Source: Cronobacter universalis NCTC 9529 (GTDB taxonomy: Bacteria > Pseudomonadota > Gammaproteobacteria > Enterobacterales > Enterobacteriaceae). From it: a DNA stretch of 64,000 nt. The translations under genes were made by a program, and so were the position numbers. The DNA lies in assembly GCF_001277175.1 (NCBI RefSeq), contig NZ_CP012257.1:1612001-1676000 (forward strand), in the 5' to 3' direction. Positions 35,600-46,896 of this stretch are shown piece by piece (positions within the stretch are counted from its first letter, which is position 1; the number at the start of each line of letters is the position of its first letter). Under the pieces are notes generated by a model. The model had not been told where the DNA came from, searched no databases, and worked only from the letters and a program-made list of their open reading frames with translations.

Positions 35600-36757
35600 T
35601 CACCCCGTCGCGGTGCCCGGCGACGGGGTTTTATTTTGCGGCTTGCCTGAGAAGAGAAACCGCAGCAGCGGAATGCGCAGATGCGCTTCATACAACACCA
35701 CCGCAATCCCAATCACAAACACCAGTCCGGCGATAAAGCCCAGCGCGTTCGAGTGAATGTGCGGCGTGATATAGGCCCCGAAGAACAGCGTCAGCGGGTG
35801 GTGCACCAGATAGATGAACAGCGAAGCGTTAACGAAATAGGTGACGCGCGCCGATTTGAAATTCAGCAGGCGGTGGCCCAGCGAGAACACCACATTCACC
35901 ATCCACAGCCCCATCAGCATGCTGATAACGTTGTCGGTTTCATACATCCAGGCGTCGCCGCTGCCGTAACGCTGGTTCAGCAGATAGGCGACAAAGGCCG
36001 CCGCCGCGCCCAGCGCGCAGCCTGGCGAGAAGGTGGTAAAGCGGTTTTTCAGCGAGGCGTGTTTAAACGCCAGCGCCCCGAGAATAAAGAACGGCGAATA
36101 AAACAGGGTTTGCATCACCACAAAATTGAACAGCCCGTCGCTTAATATCGGCGCGTAAACGATAAAAATAAGCCGCCGCAGCGCGGCGAACGCGACCCCG
36201 AAAAGTAAAAACAGCGCTGAGAGTTTTCCTAATGTCAGGCGCTCCGCCAGCGCCGCGCTTTTTTCTTCCGGGACGTTTTTTATCCACTGAAACATCAGCA
36301 GGCCGAGCGTGGTGAAAACCACCAGCACTAACAAAAACCATAAATGCGAGGTGAGTTCCCACACCAGGGTGTTGTATTTGTCGTAACCGGAAAGCGTATG
36401 CCAGGTATCGGCGCGGCCTTTAACATATTGCAGCATCAAAAATTGCGGCAGCGTCAGCAGCGGAATGGCGGTCAGCATCGGAATGCCGACGCGCTCCACG
36501 CGCACTTTCCACCAGCGCTTGCGCGGGTAGCGCAGGAACAGCATGTAGGAAAAATATCCTGAAATAACAAAGAAGACCTGCATGCGGAAGGCGTGGATGA
36601 AATCGTTGAACACCGTCAGACCCACAGACGGGGTCAGGCTGTTGACATGCCACTGGTGCGTGGAATAAATCAGCGAAATATGAAACGGGATGCCAAGGAG
36701 CATCAGCCATGCGCGTATGGAATCGAGAAAAAATTCTCTCTGTGTCGATGTCGTCAT
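35600..36757 (-). CDS. opgC: OpgC, succinyltransferase for osmoregulated periplasmic glucans
   Basis: A 385-residue inner-membrane acyltransferase-3 protein with about ten transmembrane segments that adds succinyl groups to periplasmic glucans. The N-terminus [26 protein letters not shown] contains the conserved catalytic His of the family, and [15 protein letters not shown] and [13 protein letters not shown] are further landmarks. It is transcribed divergently from opgGH, as in E. coli. The 3' end overlaps the clsC terminator. Length matches E. coli OpgC. Confidence 0.95.
   Translation of the reverse strand: MTTSTQREFFLDSIRAWLMLLGIPFHISLIYSTHQWHVNSLTPSVGLTVFNDFIHAFRMQVFFVISGYFSYMLFLRYPRKRWWKVRVERVGIPMLTAIPLLTLPQFLMLQYVKGRADTWHTLSGYDKYNTLVWELTSHLWFLLVLVVFTTLGLLMFQWIKNVPEEKSAALAERLTLGKLSALFLLFGVAFAALRRLIFIVYAPILSDGLFNFVVMQTLFYSPFFILGALAFKHASLKNRFTTFSPGCALGAAAAFVAYLLNQRYGSGDAWMYETDNVISMLMGLWMVNVVFSLGHRLLNFKSARVTYFVNASLFIYLVHHPLTLFFGAYITPHIHSNALGFIAGLVFVIGIAVVLYEAHLRIPLLRFLFSGKPQNKTPSPGTATG
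35602..35637 (+). terminator. clsC terminator lying inside the end of opgC
   Basis: CCCCGTCGC and GCGACGGGG form a nine-pair stem followed by TTTTATTTT on the plus strand. It overlaps the last codons of the convergent opgC gene, so one sequence serves as terminator and coding region. Confidence 0.75.
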
Positions 36758-36937
36758 ATCACTCCATAAAATCTCGGACTATTCGCCTTATCCCTCAGGC
36801 TGATTCTGTTTTAGATTCGGCCCCCACCCTACAGGAAGGCCGACATACAGTCTCCAGGACAAATTCGCAAAGCGAAAATAGCGCGCATTCATTTGCTTAA
36901 TCACTGAGCCGACGTGCTGAACAAAGCGGGGATTGTG

Positions 36938-36967
36938 TTGTCGGAAACCGCAAGTTTCCATTAAAAT
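36938..36967 (+). promoter_or_regulatory. Possible opgGH promoter
   Basis: TTGTCG, 18 bases and TAAAAT form a plausible sigma-70 promoter about 40-50 bases upstream of opgG. It is the best candidate in the opgC-opgG gap; the spacing is slightly long. Confidence 0.4.
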
Positions 36968-37012
36968 GGATCGGATTGATTTAAGCACACAAAGGGGGAA
37001 GTGCTTAGTTAT

Positions 37013-38566
37013 ATGAAACATAAAACACAGATGATGAAAATGGGTTGGCTGGGTGCAGCAGTAATGTTGTCACTTTATACCACTTCGGGTTGGGCCTTCA
37101 CTATCGACGACGTCGCAAAACAGGCGAAATCCTTAGCGGGCAAAAGCTATGAAGCGCCGAAAAGCAACCTGCCCTCCGTTTTCCGCGATATGAAATACGC
37201 GGACTACCAACAGATCCAGTTCAATCATGACAAAGCCTACTGGAGCAAAATCAAAACCCCGTTCAAGCTTGAATTCTACCATCAGGGTATGTACTTCGAC
37301 ACGCCGGTTGCCCTTAACGAGGTGACGGCCAATACCGTTCGCAAAATTAAGTACAGCCCGGATTATTTTAATTTCGGCAACGTGCAGCACGACAAAGACA
37401 CCGTCAAAGACCTGGGCTTCGCCGGTTTCAAAGTGCTTTATCCGATCAACAATAAAGATAAAAACGACGAAATCGTCAGCATGCTGGGCGCGAGCTACTT
37501 CCGCGTGATTGGTCAGGGCCAGGTGTACGGGCTTTCCGCGCGCGGTCTGGCTATCGACACCGCGCTGCCGTCCGGCGAAGAGTTCCCGCGCTTTCGCGAG
37601 TTCTGGATTGAGCGTCCGAAACCGACCGACAAACGTCTGACGATTTACGCGCTGCTGGATTCTCCACGCGCGACAGGCGCCTATCGCTTCATCATCACCC
37701 CCGGTCGCGATACGGTCGTGGACGTGCAGTCGAAAGTCTATCTGCGCGATAAAGTGGGCAAACTGGGCGTCGCGCCGCTGACCAGTATGTTCCTGTTCGG
37801 GCCGAACCAGCCGTCGCCGGCCACCAACTACCGCCCGGAACTGCACGACTCCAATGGGCTCTCCCTGCACGCCGGCAACGGCGAGTGGATCTGGCGTCCG
37901 CTGAATAACCCGAAACACCTCGCGGTCAGCGCGTTCACCACCGAAAACCCGCAGGGCTTCGGTCTGCTGCAGCGCGGCCGCCAGTTCTCCCGCTTTGAGG
38001 ATATCGACGACCGCTACGATCTGCGTCCAAGCGCGTGGGTTACCCCGCAAGGGCAGTGGGGCAAAGGGAAAATCGAGCTGGTGGAAATTCCGACCAACGA
38101 CGAAACCAACGATAACATCGTGGCTTACTGGACGCCTGATCAGCTGCCGGAGCCAGGCAAGGAGATGAATTTCAAATACACCATCACCTTTAGCCGCGAC
38201 GAAGACAAACTGCACGCCCCGGAAAATGCGTGGGTACTGCAGACGCGCCGCTCCACCGGCGACGTGAAACAGTCCAACCTCATCCGTCAGCCGGACGGCA
38301 CCATCGCGTTTGTGGTGGATTACACCGGCGCCGAGATGCAGAAGCTGCCGGATAACACGCCGGTGACCGCTCAGGCGAGCATTGGCGATAACGGCGAGAT
38401 CGTGGAAAACAGCGTGCGCTACAACCCGGTCACCAAAGGCTGGCGTATGACGCTGCGCGTGAAAATCAAAGACGCCAAGAAAACCACTGAAATGCGCGCT
38501 GCCCTGATGAATGGCGATCAGCCGCTGAGTGAAACCTGGAGCTATCAGCTACCTGCCAATGAATAA
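37013..38566 (+). CDS. opgG: OpgG, periplasmic glucan biosynthesis protein G
   Basis: A 517-residue periplasmic protein with a signal peptide ending near SGWA (about residue 28). It is needed for branching or release of osmoregulated periplasmic glucans. The sequence is highly conserved, for example [22 protein letters not shown] at the start of the mature part and [33 protein letters not shown] segments in the middle. Several in-frame ATGs are possible; the first after GGGGGAAG is used, and MMKMGW six residues later matches the shorter E. coli annotation. The stop overlaps the opgH start by eight bases. Confidence 0.96.
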   Translation: MKHKTQMMKMGWLGAAVMLSLYTTSGWAFTIDDVAKQAKSLAGKSYEAPKSNLPSVFRDMKYADYQQIQFNHDKAYWSKIKTPFKLEFYHQGMYFDTPVALNEVTANTVRKIKYSPDYFNFGNVQHDKDTVKDLGFAGFKVLYPINNKDKNDEIVSMLGASYFRVIGQGQVYGLSARGLAIDTALPSGEEFPRFREFWIERPKPTDKRLTIYALLDSPRATGAYRFIITPGRDTVVDVQSKVYLRDKVGKLGVAPLTSMFLFGPNQPSPATNYRPELHDSNGLSLHAGNGEWIWRPLNNPKHLAVSAFTTENPQGFGLLQRGRQFSRFEDIDDRYDLRPSAWVTPQGQWGKGKIELVEIPTNDETNDNIVAYWTPDQLPEPGKEMNFKYTITFSRDEDKLHAPENAWVLQTRRSTGDVKQSNLIRQPDGTIAFVVDYTGAEMQKLPDNTPVTAQASIGDNGEIVENSVRYNPVTKGWRMTLRVKIKDAKKTTEMRAALMNGDQPLSETWSYQLPANE

Positions 38567-41087
38567 GTCTACTGAGTATATCGACCTGCTGCCGCTTTCC
38601 GATGCTGAGAAAGCGGCGCTGCCGACATCGGACATGCAGGCCCTTCATCAGGCGCTGGACGCTGAAGGGCGCGTCTGGGCCCGCGAGGATGACTCCCCGC
38701 TGGGCTCGGTGAAAACGCGTCTGGAAAAGCGCTGGTCAGACTCGCTCAAGGGCGATCAACTGATCAAAGATGATGAAGGCCGCACCCAGATCCAGGCCAT
38801 GCCCAAGGCTACGCGTTCCTCCATGTTTCCGGACCCGTGGCGCACCAACCCGATTGGGCGCTTCTGGGACCGTCTGCGCGGTCGCGAAGTGCTGCCGCGC
38901 TACATGGCGGGGCTGACGAAAGAAGAGCGCGCCGCGGAGCAGAAATGGCGTACGGTCGGCACCATCCGCCGTTACATCCTGCTGCTGCTGACGCTGTCTC
39001 AGACCGTCGTCGCCACCTGGTATATGAAAACCATTCTGCCGTATCAGGGCTGGGCGCTGATCAACCCGGCGGACATGATGGGCCAGGACTGGCTGGTGTC
39101 GCTGATGCAGCTGCTGCCGTATGTGCTGCAAAGCGGCATCCTGATCCTGTTCGCCATCCTGTTCTGCTGGGTAAGCGCCGGGTTCTGGACGGCGCTGATG
39201 GGCTTTTTGCAGCTGCTTATCGGTAAAGATAAGTACAGCATCTCCGCCTCGACGGTGGGGGATGAGCCGATAAATCCCGAGCATCGCACCGCGCTTATCA
39301 TGCCTATCTGTAACGAAGACGTGGATCGCGTCTTCGCGGGCCTGCGCGCGACCTGGGAGTCGGTGAAAGCCACCGGTCAGCAGGCGCACTTCGACGTCTA
39401 TATCCTGAGCGACAGTTACAATCCGGATATCTGCGTCGCCGAGCAGAAAGCCTGGATGGAACTGATTGCCGAAGTGCAGGGCGAAGGGCAGATTTTCTAT
39501 CGCCGCCGTCGTCGTCGCGTGAAGCGTAAAAGCGGCAACATCGACGATTTCTGCCGCCGCTGGGGCAACCAGTACAGCTACATGGTGGTGCTGGACGCCG
39601 ACTCCGTGATGACGGGCGACTGTCTGACCGGCCTGGTGCGTCTGATGGAAGCGAACCCGAACGCCGGGATCATCCAGTCGTCGCCGAAAGCCTCCGGCAT
39701 GGACACGCTCTATGCGCGCTGCCAGCAATTCGCGACACGCGTCTATGGACCGCTGTTTACCGCCGGTCTGCACTTCTGGCAGCTGGGCGAATCGCACTAC
39801 TGGGGCCATAACGCGATTATCCGCGTGAAGCCGTTTATCGAGCACTGTGCGCTGGCGCCGCTGCCGGGCGAAGGCTCTTTCGCAGGCTCTATCCTCTCCC
39901 ACGACTTCGTGGAAGCGGCGCTGATGCGCCGCGCGGGCTGGGGCGTGTGGATTGCCTACGATCTGCCAGGCTCGTATGAAGAGCTTCCGCCGAACCTGCT
40001 GGATGAGCTCAAGCGCGACCGCCGCTGGTGTCACGGCAACCTGATGAACTTCCGTCTGTTCCTGGTGAAAGGGATGCACCCGGTTCACCGCGCGGTGTTC
40101 CTGACCGGCGTCATGTCTTATCTGTCGGCGCCGCTCTGGTTCCTGTTCCTGGCGCTCTCGACGGCGTTGCAGGTGGTTCACGCGCTCACCGAGCCGCAAT
40201 ACTTCCTGCAACCGCGCCAGCTGTTTCCGGTATGGCCGCAGTGGCGTCCTGAGCTCGCGATAGCGCTATTCGCCTCGACCATGGTGCTGCTGTTCCTGCC
40301 GAAACTGCTGAGCGTCATTCTCATCTGGTGTAAAGGCCCGAAAGAGTACGGCGGCTTTTTCCGCGTCACGCTCTCTCTGCTGCTGGAAGTGCTGTTTTCG
40401 GTACTGCTGGCGCCGGTGCGTATGCTGTTCCATACGGTGTTTGTGGTGAGCGCGTTCCTCGGCTGGGAAGTGGTCTGGAACTCGCCGCAGCGCGACGACG
40501 ACTCCACCCCGTGGAGCGAAGCGTTCCTGCGTCACGGCTCTCAGCTGCTGCTGGGTCTGGTGTGGGCGGTCGGCATGGCGTGGCTCGATTTGCGCTTCCT
40601 GTTCTGGCTGGCGCCTATCGTGTTCTCGCTGATCCTGTCGCCGTTCGTGTCGGTGATTTCGAGCCGCGCGACCGTAGGCCTGCGCACCAAACGCTGGAAG
40701 CTGTTCCTGATCCCGGAAGAGTATTCGCCGCCGCAGGTGCTGGTGGATACCGACCGCTATCTGGAGCTCAACCGCAGCCGTTCGCTGGAAGATGGCTTTA
40801 TGCACGCGGTGTTCCATCCGTCGTTTAACGCGCTGGCGACCGCTATGGCGACCGCGCGTCACCGCGCAAGCCATGTGCTGGAAATCGCCCGCGATCGTCA
40901 CGTCGAACAGGCGCTGAACGATACGCCGGAGAAACTCAACCGCGACCGCCGTCTGGTGCTGCTGAGCGACCCGGTCACCATGGCGCGTATGCACTACCGC
41001 GTCTGGGCGAATCCGCAGAGATACTCGTCCTGGGTGAGCCACTACGAGACGCTGAAGCTTAATCCGCAGGCGTTAAGTACGCCGTAA
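38559..41087 (+). CDS. opgH: OpgH, glucan glucosyltransferase H
   Basis: An 842-residue inner-membrane GT2-family glycosyltransferase that polymerises the glucan backbone from UDP-glucose. In E. coli it also inhibits FtsZ when UDP-glucose is high. The cytoplasmic N-terminal region is followed by two membrane segments at about residues 130-210. The glycosyltransferase domain follows with [41 protein letters not shown] and the DRRWCHGN form of QxxRW. Several C-terminal membrane segments complete it. The start overlaps the opgG stop by eight bases, as expected for coupled translation. Confidence 0.97.
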   Translation: MNKSTEYIDLLPLSDAEKAALPTSDMQALHQALDAEGRVWAREDDSPLGSVKTRLEKRWSDSLKGDQLIKDDEGRTQIQAMPKATRSSMFPDPWRTNPIGRFWDRLRGREVLPRYMAGLTKEERAAEQKWRTVGTIRRYILLLLTLSQTVVATWYMKTILPYQGWALINPADMMGQDWLVSLMQLLPYVLQSGILILFAILFCWVSAGFWTALMGFLQLLIGKDKYSISASTVGDEPINPEHRTALIMPICNEDVDRVFAGLRATWESVKATGQQAHFDVYILSDSYNPDICVAEQKAWMELIAEVQGEGQIFYRRRRRRVKRKSGNIDDFCRRWGNQYSYMVVLDADSVMTGDCLTGLVRLMEANPNAGIIQSSPKASGMDTLYARCQQFATRVYGPLFTAGLHFWQLGESHYWGHNAIIRVKPFIEHCALAPLPGEGSFAGSILSHDFVEAALMRRAGWGVWIAYDLPGSYEELPPNLLDELKRDRRWCHGNLMNFRLFLVKGMHPVHRAVFLTGVMSYLSAPLWFLFLALSTALQVVHALTEPQYFLQPRQLFPVWPQWRPELAIALFASTMVLLFLPKLLSVILIWCKGPKEYGGFFRVTLSLLLEVLFSVLLAPVRMLFHTVFVVSAFLGWEVVWNSPQRDDDSTPWSEAFLRHGSQLLLGLVWAVGMAWLDLRFLFWLAPIVFSLILSPFVSVISSRATVGLRTKRWKLFLIPEEYSPPQVLVDTDRYLELNRSRSLEDGFMHAVFHPSFNALATAMATARHRASHVLEIARDRHVEQALNDTPEKLNRDRRLVLLSDPVTMARMHYRVWANPQRYSSWVSHYETLKLNPQALSTP

Positions 41088-41110
41088 GAGCATCAGCGCA
41101 ATGAAATGAA

Positions 41111-41140
41111 AATGCTGGCCACGAAGGCCGGCATTTTTTT
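41111..41140 (+). terminator. opgGH terminator
   Basis: AATGCTGGCC-ACGA-AGGCCGGCATT followed by T residues, about 25 bases after the opgH stop. Near-perfect stem with one G-T pair. Confidence 0.85.
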
Positions 41141-41194
41141 GCCCGTCTGACGGGCTGTTATACTGAAGATATTACGTTAAAAGCGAGGTCGCAC

Positions 41195-41422
41195 TTGAGA
41201 ATTATCGCCGTTCTGCTTGCCGTCTGGATGCTCTGCGGATGTGGCAGCATTATCAGTCGCGCCGTGCCGGGGCAGGGGCATGGCAACCAGTATTACCCCG
41301 GCGTGCAGTGGGACGTGCGGGACAGGCCGTGGCGTTTCATCCTGATGCTCGACCTGCCGTTTTCGCTTATCTTCGATACGCTGCTGCTGCCGGTCGATAT
41401 GCATCACGGCCCGTATGAGTGA
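41195..41422 (+). CDS. yceK: YceK, small lipoprotein
   Basis: A 75-residue predicted lipoprotein, same length as E. coli YceK. The signal IIAVLLAVWMLCGC ends in a lipobox with an acylated Cys, then GSIISRAVPGQGHGNQYYPGVQWD, which is characteristic. The C-terminus LIFDTLLLPVDMHHGPYE is conserved. The start codon is TTG at 41195 with GCGAGG upstream; no ATG in frame fits. It ends three bases before the convergent mysB. Function unknown. Confidence 0.88.
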   Translation: MRIIAVLLAVWMLCGCGSIISRAVPGQGHGNQYYPGVQWDVRDRPWRFILMLDLPFSLIFDTLLLPVDMHHGPYE

Positions 41423-41425
41423 CGC

Positions 41426-41803
41426 TTAGCGGGTGGTGTCCCACTCATCCGCCGCGGTGCGTCCTTCTTCGGTATCCAGCGGGGGCTCCAGCTGAAACTC
41501 GCCCTCATCCCATTCGTGCAGGGTATTTTCTTCCTGCCACTCCTGGCGCAGTTCGATCTCATCGAAGTCGCCGTCAAACACGCTCTGTGCGGCGTCGCCG
41601 GTTAACACGGTCAGGCACTCGCCTTCGTCGGTTTCATCGGCGAAGAACTCCACCTGCCACATGATTTCCCCATCCTGCAGCACATACTTTTGCATGTTGA
41701 ACAGCCCGACAACCGCGTCCTCTTCCTCAATCCCCGGATTCGCGGCGAGGAACTCTTCGCGTGCTGCGTCAATGGCTTCTTCAAGCGTGGCGTACATAGT
41801 CAT
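41426..41803 (-). CDS. mysB: MysB, acidic protein
   Basis: A 125-residue very acidic cytoplasmic protein, close to E. coli MysB: MTMYATLEEAIDAAREEFLA at the start and QEENTLHEWDEGEFQLEPPL near the end. MysB was found as a multicopy suppressor of protein-export mutants and as an acid-tail protein; its precise job is unknown. The frame is open 37 codons upstream, but the conserved N-terminus sets the start. It lies downstream of lpxL on the same strand. Confidence 0.94.
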   Translation of the reverse strand: MTMYATLEEAIDAAREEFLAANPGIEEEDAVVGLFNMQKYVLQDGEIMWQVEFFADETDEGECLTVLTGDAAQSVFDGDFDEIELRQEWQEENTLHEWDEGEFQLEPPLDTEEGRTAADEWDTTR

Positions 41804-41931
41804 AGCTTTCTCCCTGAACGGACATGGTTGTTTCAGGAAAGAATAGTCGAAGTTTGCGATTTGCAAGAATGAATGGAAAAAAATGGCGCAAGAAGCGGTG
41901 CCCGCGCGCGACACGCGGCGGGCGAAAAGGA

Positions 41932-42852
41932 TCAGTAGCGCGACGGCACGCCTTCCGGGCGGGTTTTAAAGCGGCGGTGCAGCCACATGTACTGATCGGG
42001 CGCCATCAGGATGCACTTCTCGACGACTTTATTCATCCAGGCGGCGGTCTCTTCGGCGCTGTCGATGGGCGGCGAACATTCCGGCTCAAGGGCAATCAGT
42101 TCGTAACCGCTGCCATCCGCTTTGCGGCGCGGCACAAACGGCACGATACAGGCTTTCGACATCTTCTCCAGCATCCAGGTGCCGGATGTCGTGGCGGCCT
42201 GGTCGACCGCGAAAAACGGCACGAACACGCTGTTGCGCGGGCCGTAGTCGTGGTCAGGGGCGTACCAGATGATCTCGCCGCCTTTCAGCGCTTTGATCAT
42301 GCCTTTGAGATCTTTTCGGTCGAGCATGGTTTTATTGGAGCGCAGGCGTCCCCAGGTTTGCAGCCAGTCGAGCAGCGGGTTGTCGTTCGGGCGATAAACC
42401 CCGATGCCCGGCGTATGCATCCCGAAGATGCGCGCCCCAAGTTCCAGCGTCAGGAAATGCACGCCGATCAGCAAAATGCCTTTCTTTTCCGCCAGCAGCG
42501 CTTTAACCGGCTCCAGGCCGGAAACTTCCGTCCAGCGCGCGACGCGCCAGTCGGGCCAGAACCAGGCCATGCCGGTTTCCATCAGCCCCATGCCGACCGA
42601 TTCGAAGTTCTTTACCACCAGCGCCTCTCGCTCGGTCTCGCTCATTTCCGGAAAGCAGAGCTCAAGGTTGCGGTGGGCAATGCGCGCGCGACGTCTCATC
42701 AGCCGCAGCGCGAGGCGGCCCATCCCGCGGCCAAGCCGCCAGATAACCGGGTAGGGCAGCAGCACGACGAGATACAGCAGGCCAATACCAAGCCAGGTCA
42801 GCCAGTAGCGGGGGTGCAGCAGTGCGCGAGAAAATTGCGGTAAATGCGTCAT
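41932..42852 (-). CDS. lpxL: LpxL, lipid A lauroyl acyltransferase
   Basis: A 306-residue inner-membrane enzyme (formerly HtrB) that adds the secondary lauroyl chain to Kdo2-lipid IVA. One N-terminal membrane segment ([20 protein letters not shown]) is followed by the HX4E catalytic motif at His132-Glu137 (VHFLTLELG), a lysophospholipid-acyltransferase-type fold, and [12 protein letters not shown] and [16 protein letters not shown]. Length equals the E. coli enzyme. It is divergent from trhO. Confidence 0.96.
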   Translation of the reverse strand: MTHLPQFSRALLHPRYWLTWLGIGLLYLVVLLPYPVIWRLGRGMGRLALRLMRRRARIAHRNLELCFPEMSETEREALVVKNFESVGMGLMETGMAWFWPDWRVARWTEVSGLEPVKALLAEKKGILLIGVHFLTLELGARIFGMHTPGIGVYRPNDNPLLDWLQTWGRLRSNKTMLDRKDLKGMIKALKGGEIIWYAPDHDYGPRNSVFVPFFAVDQAATTSGTWMLEKMSKACIVPFVPRRKADGSGYELIALEPECSPPIDSAEETAAWMNKVVEKCILMAPDQYMWLHRRFKTRPEGVPSRY

Positions 42853-43077
42853 GAAAATTCCATTAATTGCAGGCGAAGCCCTTTCACGGCCCGTATTGTG
42901 ACATTTTTTTGCGAACGACCAAAATTCTCTGCCCTTCGCGCCGCGACGCCTGTCTGAAGATGAATCATCGATAAGGTGTGGAAAATGTAGCGCAAAATGT
43001 AGGGATGTAAATTAACGGTAATTGCTATATGATGCCGGCCGTTATTTATTCCCCCACCGATAGCAGGAACGTACACC

Positions 43078-44127
43078 ATGCCAGTGTTACACAACCGCAT
43101 ATCGAATGAGGAACTGAGGGCGCGCATGCTCGCCGAAACCGAGCCGCGCACCACCATCTCATTCTATAAGTATTTCACCATCGACGATCCGAAAGCCACG
43201 CGCGACGCGCTCTGGCAGGCGTTCACCGCGCTGAATGTCTTTGGCCGTATCTATCTTGCCCACGAAGGCATCAACGCGCAGATAAGCGTTCCTGAAAGCA
43301 ACGTCGAGGCGTTTCGCACCGCGCTATATAATTTTCATCCGGCGCTCGACGGCGTGCGTCTGAACATCGCGCTGGATGATGACGGCAAATCCTTCTGGGT
43401 GTTGCGCATGAAAGTGCGCGATCGCATCGTGGCGGACGGCATCGACGATCCGACGTTCGACGCCAGCGACGTGGGCGACTATCTCAAGGCGGCGGAAGTG
43501 AACGCCATGCTTGACGATCCGGACGCGGTGTTTATCGATATGCGTAACCACTATGAGTATGAAGTGGGTCATTTCGAGAACGCGCTGGAGATCCCGGCGG
43601 ACACGTTCCGTGAACAGCTGCCGAAAGCCGTTGAGATGATGCAGGAGTACAAAGACAAGAAAATCGTCATGTACTGCACCGGCGGCATCCGCTGTGAAAA
43701 AGCGAGCGCGTTCATGCGCCATAACGGTTTTCAGAAAGTCTGGCATATCGAAGGCGGCATTATCGAATACGCCCGCAAAGCGCGCGAGCAGGGGCTGCCG
43801 GTACGTTTCGTCGGTAAAAACTTCGTCTTTGACGAGCGTATGGGCGAGCGCATCTCTGACGACGTGATCGCGCACTGCCACCAGTGCGGCGCGCCGTGCG
43901 ACAGCCACACCAACTGTAAAAACGACGGCTGCCACCTGCTGTTTATCCAGTGCCCGGCGTGCGCCGAGAAGTTTTCCGGCTGCTGCAGCGAGCTGTGCCA
44001 GGAAGAGATGTCGCTGCCGGAAGAGGAGCAGCGCCGTCGTCGCGCAGGGCGTGAGAACGGCAATAAAATCTTTAATAAATCCCGCGGTCGCCTTAACACC
44101 ACGCTTGGCATTCCGGACCCGGAATAA
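43078..44127 (+). CDS. trhO: TrhO, tRNA uridine-34 hydroxylase (rhodanese family)
   Basis: A 349-residue protein formerly called YceA. It catalyses oxygen-dependent formation of 5-hydroxyuridine at position 34 of some tRNAs. The N-terminal ferredoxin-like domain is followed by a rhodanese domain ([19 protein letters not shown]) with active-site Cys200 in [11 protein letters not shown] cysteine-rich C-terminal domain follows ([15 protein letters not shown] and several further Cys pairs), probably binding metal. The C-terminus is basic ([10 protein letters not shown]). No anomalies. Confidence 0.95.
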   Translation: MPVLHNRISNEELRARMLAETEPRTTISFYKYFTIDDPKATRDALWQAFTALNVFGRIYLAHEGINAQISVPESNVEAFRTALYNFHPALDGVRLNIALDDDGKSFWVLRMKVRDRIVADGIDDPTFDASDVGDYLKAAEVNAMLDDPDAVFIDMRNHYEYEVGHFENALEIPADTFREQLPKAVEMMQEYKDKKIVMYCTGGIRCEKASAFMRHNGFQKVWHIEGGIIEYARKAREQGLPVRFVGKNFVFDERMGERISDDVIAHCHQCGAPCDSHTNCKNDGCHLLFIQCPACAEKFSGCCSELCQEEMSLPEEEQRRRRAGRENGNKIFNKSRGRLNTTLGIPDPE

Positions 44128-44138
44128 CCCGCAGGCAT

Positions 44139-44169
44139 AAAAAAACCGGTCAGTTGACCGGTTTTTTTT
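44139..44169. terminator. Bidirectional terminator between trhO and yceI
   Basis: AACCGGTCA-GT-TGACCGGTT is a perfect stem with A and T runs on either side between convergent genes. Confidence 0.88.
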
Positions 44170-44185
44170 CGTGCCTGAAGGGCGA

Positions 44186-44761
44186 TTACTTCTGCTTCAC
44201 GCCTTCTACCGAGATAATCAGATCCACGTCCTGAGACGCCGGGCCGAGATCGGTCGTGATGTTGAAGTCTTTGAGTTTGATTTTGCCTTCCGCTTCAAAG
44301 CCCGCGCGCTCGCCGCCCCACGGATCTTTACCCTGGCCCAGCAGTTTGGCTTCCAGCGTTACCGGTTTGGTCACGCCGTTCAGGGTCAGATCGCCGGTGA
44401 TATCCAGTTCATCGCCCTCTTTCTTCACGCTGGTGGAGGTGAAGGTCGCTTTCGGGAATTTGGCCACGTTCAGGAATTCCGCGCTGCGCAGGTGTTTGTC
44501 GCGCTCGGCGTGGTTGGTGTCAACGCTGTTGGTATTGATGGTGACGCTGACTTTATCCGCCGCCGGGTTTTTCTCATCGAAGGTGAACGAGCCGTCGAAA
44601 TCGCGGAACGTACCGTACAGCCAGCTGTAACCCAGGTGCTGGATACGGAAGTTAACGAAGGCGTGCTGGCCTTCTTTATCGATCTTATAGTCGGCAGCAA
44701 CGGCTGAGCCGGTGGTGAACAGCAGGGCACCCAGAGTGACCCCCAGCAGGCTTTTCTTCAT
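44186..44761 (-). CDS. yceI: YceI, periplasmic lipocalin-like protein
   Basis: A 191-residue secreted protein of the YceI family, an elongated beta-barrel that binds isoprenoid-type lipids. The signal peptide ([20 protein letters not shown]) is followed by [20 protein letters not shown] at the mature start, nearly identical to E. coli. It is induced by osmotic stress and high pH in E. coli. It forms a two-gene unit with the upstream yceJ cytochrome (14-base gap). The frame is open 44 codons upstream but overlaps yceJ, so the signal-peptide ATG is used. Confidence 0.95.
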   Translation of the reverse strand: MKKSLLGVTLGALLFTTGSAVAADYKIDKEGQHAFVNFRIQHLGYSWLYGTFRDFDGSFTFDEKNPAADKVSVTINTNSVDTNHAERDKHLRSAEFLNVAKFPKATFTSTSVKKEGDELDITGDLTLNGVTKPVTLEAKLLGQGKDPWGGERAGFEAEGKIKLKDFNITTDLGPASQDVDLIISVEGVKQK

Positions 44762-44775
44762 ATTTCGCTCCATGG

Positions 44776-45330
44776 TTAGTGTGACGCTTTCCCGAGCATC
44801 CGCTTCAGGGTGACGTCTTTGTCGACAAAATGGTGTTTCAGCGCGGCGGCGGCGTGCGCGACCGAGAGCAGCACGACAATCCAGGCGAGCCACAGGTGGA
44901 TATCGCCGGCGAGATCCGCCTGTTCGCCCGCGCCGCTCACCAGCGCTGGCACGTCAAACAACCCGAAGACGGAAATCGGTTTGCCTTCGGCGGTGGAAAT
45001 CAGATAGCCGCTGATAAGAATCGTGAACAGGATCAGGTACAGCATGACATGCACCGCGACGGCGCTGTAATGCGTAAGCCGGGAATAGCTGGCCAGCGGC
45101 GGAGGCGGTGGCGAGATAAAACGCCAGACCACGCGCACCAGCAGGAAGACAAACAGGATAATGCCAATGCTTTTGTGAATTTCCGGCGCCTGGTGATACC
45201 AGACATCGTAATACCCGAGCGACACCATCCACAGTCCGAGCGCAAACATCCCATAAACCGTCAGCGCCATCAGCCAGTGAAGCAGTACCGAGAAATGTCC
45301 ATATCGTGTTGGGGAGTTACGCCACTGCAT
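44776..45330 (-). CDS. yceJ: YceJ, cytochrome b561-type membrane protein
   Basis: A 184-residue di-haem cytochrome b561 homologue with four hydrophobic segments. Candidate haem-ligand histidines are His18 (VLLHWLMAL), His52 (EIHKSIG), His94 (AVHVMLY), His145 and His159 ([12 protein letters not shown]). It probably moves electrons from quinone to an unknown acceptor. The conserved pairing with yceI suggests a joint role, possibly linked to quinone-like lipids carried by YceI; that is inference. Confidence 0.92.
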   Translation of the reverse strand: MQWRNSPTRYGHFSVLLHWLMALTVYGMFALGLWMVSLGYYDVWYHQAPEIHKSIGIILFVFLLVRVVWRFISPPPPPLASYSRLTHYSAVAVHVMLYLILFTILISGYLISTAEGKPISVFGLFDVPALVSGAGEQADLAGDIHLWLAWIVVLLSVAHAAAALKHHFVDKDVTLKRMLGKASH

Positions 45331-45654
45331 GGTTATGCATCCGTCAGTAAGAATGACTCAAACAGTGGCGTTTAGGGGCACGAAAAGCAAACCAAAAAAA
45401 CAAAACAAATTAGTCAAATAATTTGAATGAGAGGATATATCGCATAAAAACCGGTAATTGATTGGTGAAATCGCTATGCCGCAGGCGAATAAGGCCATAC
45501 AGCCGAGTTATAACAGGCGGCCAGCGCGGCCTGGCGATTATTTAGCAGTAAAATAGTTCAGGGGTTTATCAGGTTTTGTCAGGCTGTTATCAATAATTTT
45601 GACAATCAGATAACGGTAAGCGGGGCCGGTACGCTTACCCGGCCCGCTGAGAAA
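45331..45654. other. yceJ-solA intergenic region
   Basis: 324 bases with no gene that I can support. The half near yceJ is AT-rich and should hold the yceJI promoter. A GC-rich hairpin at 45619-45648 (AGCGGG...CCCGCT) stands just after the solA stop but lacks a T run, so it may only protect the mRNA end. The small gene yceO of E. coli is not seen. Confidence 0.5.
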
Positions 45655-46779
45655 TCACGCAGAGGCGGCGAAACGCGCGAGCGAAAAGGGGCTCAGATCG
45701 AAATCATAAGGTTTATCGGCTGCGAACTGCGTGGCGATTTCACCGAGCGCCGGGGCGAATTTAAAGCCGTGGCCGCTCAGCCCCGTCACCAGCAACACGT
45801 TGGGCGCGTCCGGCAGGGTGTCGATAATAAAATCTTCATCCGGCGTGTTGTCATAGGTGCACGACGCGCCATACAGGCAGCCGCCGATGCCTGGCAGGAA
45901 ATGACGCAGGAACGGGAAGGCTTCTGAACCGTCGGTCGCCACCGCGCCAAACGGGACGCGCTCTTCCGGGCGCGAAATGACCTTACCGCCGTTGTGTTTG
46001 CCGATTTTCAGCTCGTTATTTTCCGCCGGGAACCCGTAAAACTGGTCGCCGTTCGGCATTTCGCCGGTAAAGGCCGGGAAGCGGTTATTGGCGCTGTAGC
46101 GCCCGTCGGCCTGATACCAGGCGAAGATTTTACGCACCGGCGTCACGGGAAGGCCTGGCACCAGGCGCGACACCCACGTACCGGCGCTGACAAGCGCCTT
46201 GCGGGCGCGATAGACGCCATCGGCGGTCGTCACGCTTACGCCGTCCTCGGTGGCCTCAAAACCGCTCACGGGGCAGTTAAAGAGCTGCGCGCAGCCCGCT
46301 TCTTCGGCAAGACGGATATAAGTGGCGATGGCTTTTTCGCTGCGCAGCACGCCGGAGTCCGGCTCAAACAGGCCGAGGTAGTTTTCCGGCAGCCGGATTT
46401 CAGGCCAGCGCGTCATTACTTCTTCGCCGGTCATTTTCTCCAGCGGCAACTGCCAGCGTGCGGCGCTGTCAGCGACATTCGCCAGAAATTCAGAATCAGC
46501 CGGGCCGAGATTGACAACGCCAGTACGCTCGAAAATACGCTCGCCGCCGAGCTCGTTCAGCTCATCCCACAGCGCCTGCGCGCGCAGCACCAGCGGCACA
46601 TAACGCTCGCCTTCACCATAGGCGTGACGGATAAGACGCGTGTCGCCGTGATGGCTGCCTTCCTGATGGGGCGGGTGGGCGCTGTCTGTCATTAATACGT
46701 TAAGCCCGGCGCGGGTCGCGTAATAACCGGCCGCTGCGCCTGTTGATCCGCTGCCGATGATAATCAGATCGTATTCCAT
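45655..46779 (-). CDS. solA: SolA, N-methyl-L-tryptophan oxidase
   Basis: A 374-residue flavoenzyme of the monomeric sarcosine oxidase family, which demethylates N-methyltryptophan with release of formaldehyde and peroxide. The FAD-binding motif GSGSTG is at residues 9-14. The covalent-flavin cysteine is Cys307 in [14 protein letters not shown]. The C-terminal [15 protein letters not shown] closes the FAD site. The open frame upstream is ignored because MEYDLIIIG is the family start. Monocistronic. Confidence 0.95.
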   Translation of the reverse strand: MEYDLIIIGSGSTGAAAGYYATRAGLNVLMTDSAHPPHQEGSHHGDTRLIRHAYGEGERYVPLVLRAQALWDELNELGGERIFERTGVVNLGPADSEFLANVADSAARWQLPLEKMTGEEVMTRWPEIRLPENYLGLFEPDSGVLRSEKAIATYIRLAEEAGCAQLFNCPVSGFEATEDGVSVTTADGVYRARKALVSAGTWVSRLVPGLPVTPVRKIFAWYQADGRYSANNRFPAFTGEMPNGDQFYGFPAENNELKIGKHNGGKVISRPEERVPFGAVATDGSEAFPFLRHFLPGIGGCLYGASCTYDNTPDEDFIIDTLPDAPNVLLVTGLSGHGFKFAPALGEIATQFAADKPYDFDLSPFSLARFAASA

Positions 46780-46842
46780 GAAATTACTCCGTGAAAACCA
46801 TTGGTTAGCAGAGTAATTAAGAGCAGGACAATTCACAAGCAG

Positions 46843-46874
46843 GAAAAAATAAAGGCACCCCGGAGGATGCCTTT
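46843..46874 (-). terminator. bssS terminator
   Basis: On the minus strand AAAGGCA...TGCCTTT with a GC-rich inner part is followed by ATTTTTTCC, about 22 bases after the bssS stop. Confidence 0.75.
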
Positions 46875-46896
46875 GAGTTATAAGAAAAGCACGCTA

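Noticed and set aside
38736-40211. A 491-codon open frame on the minus strand opposite opgH
   Set aside because: Antisense to a highly conserved glycosyltransferase, with no recognisable domain or ribosome site; a by-product of codon bias.
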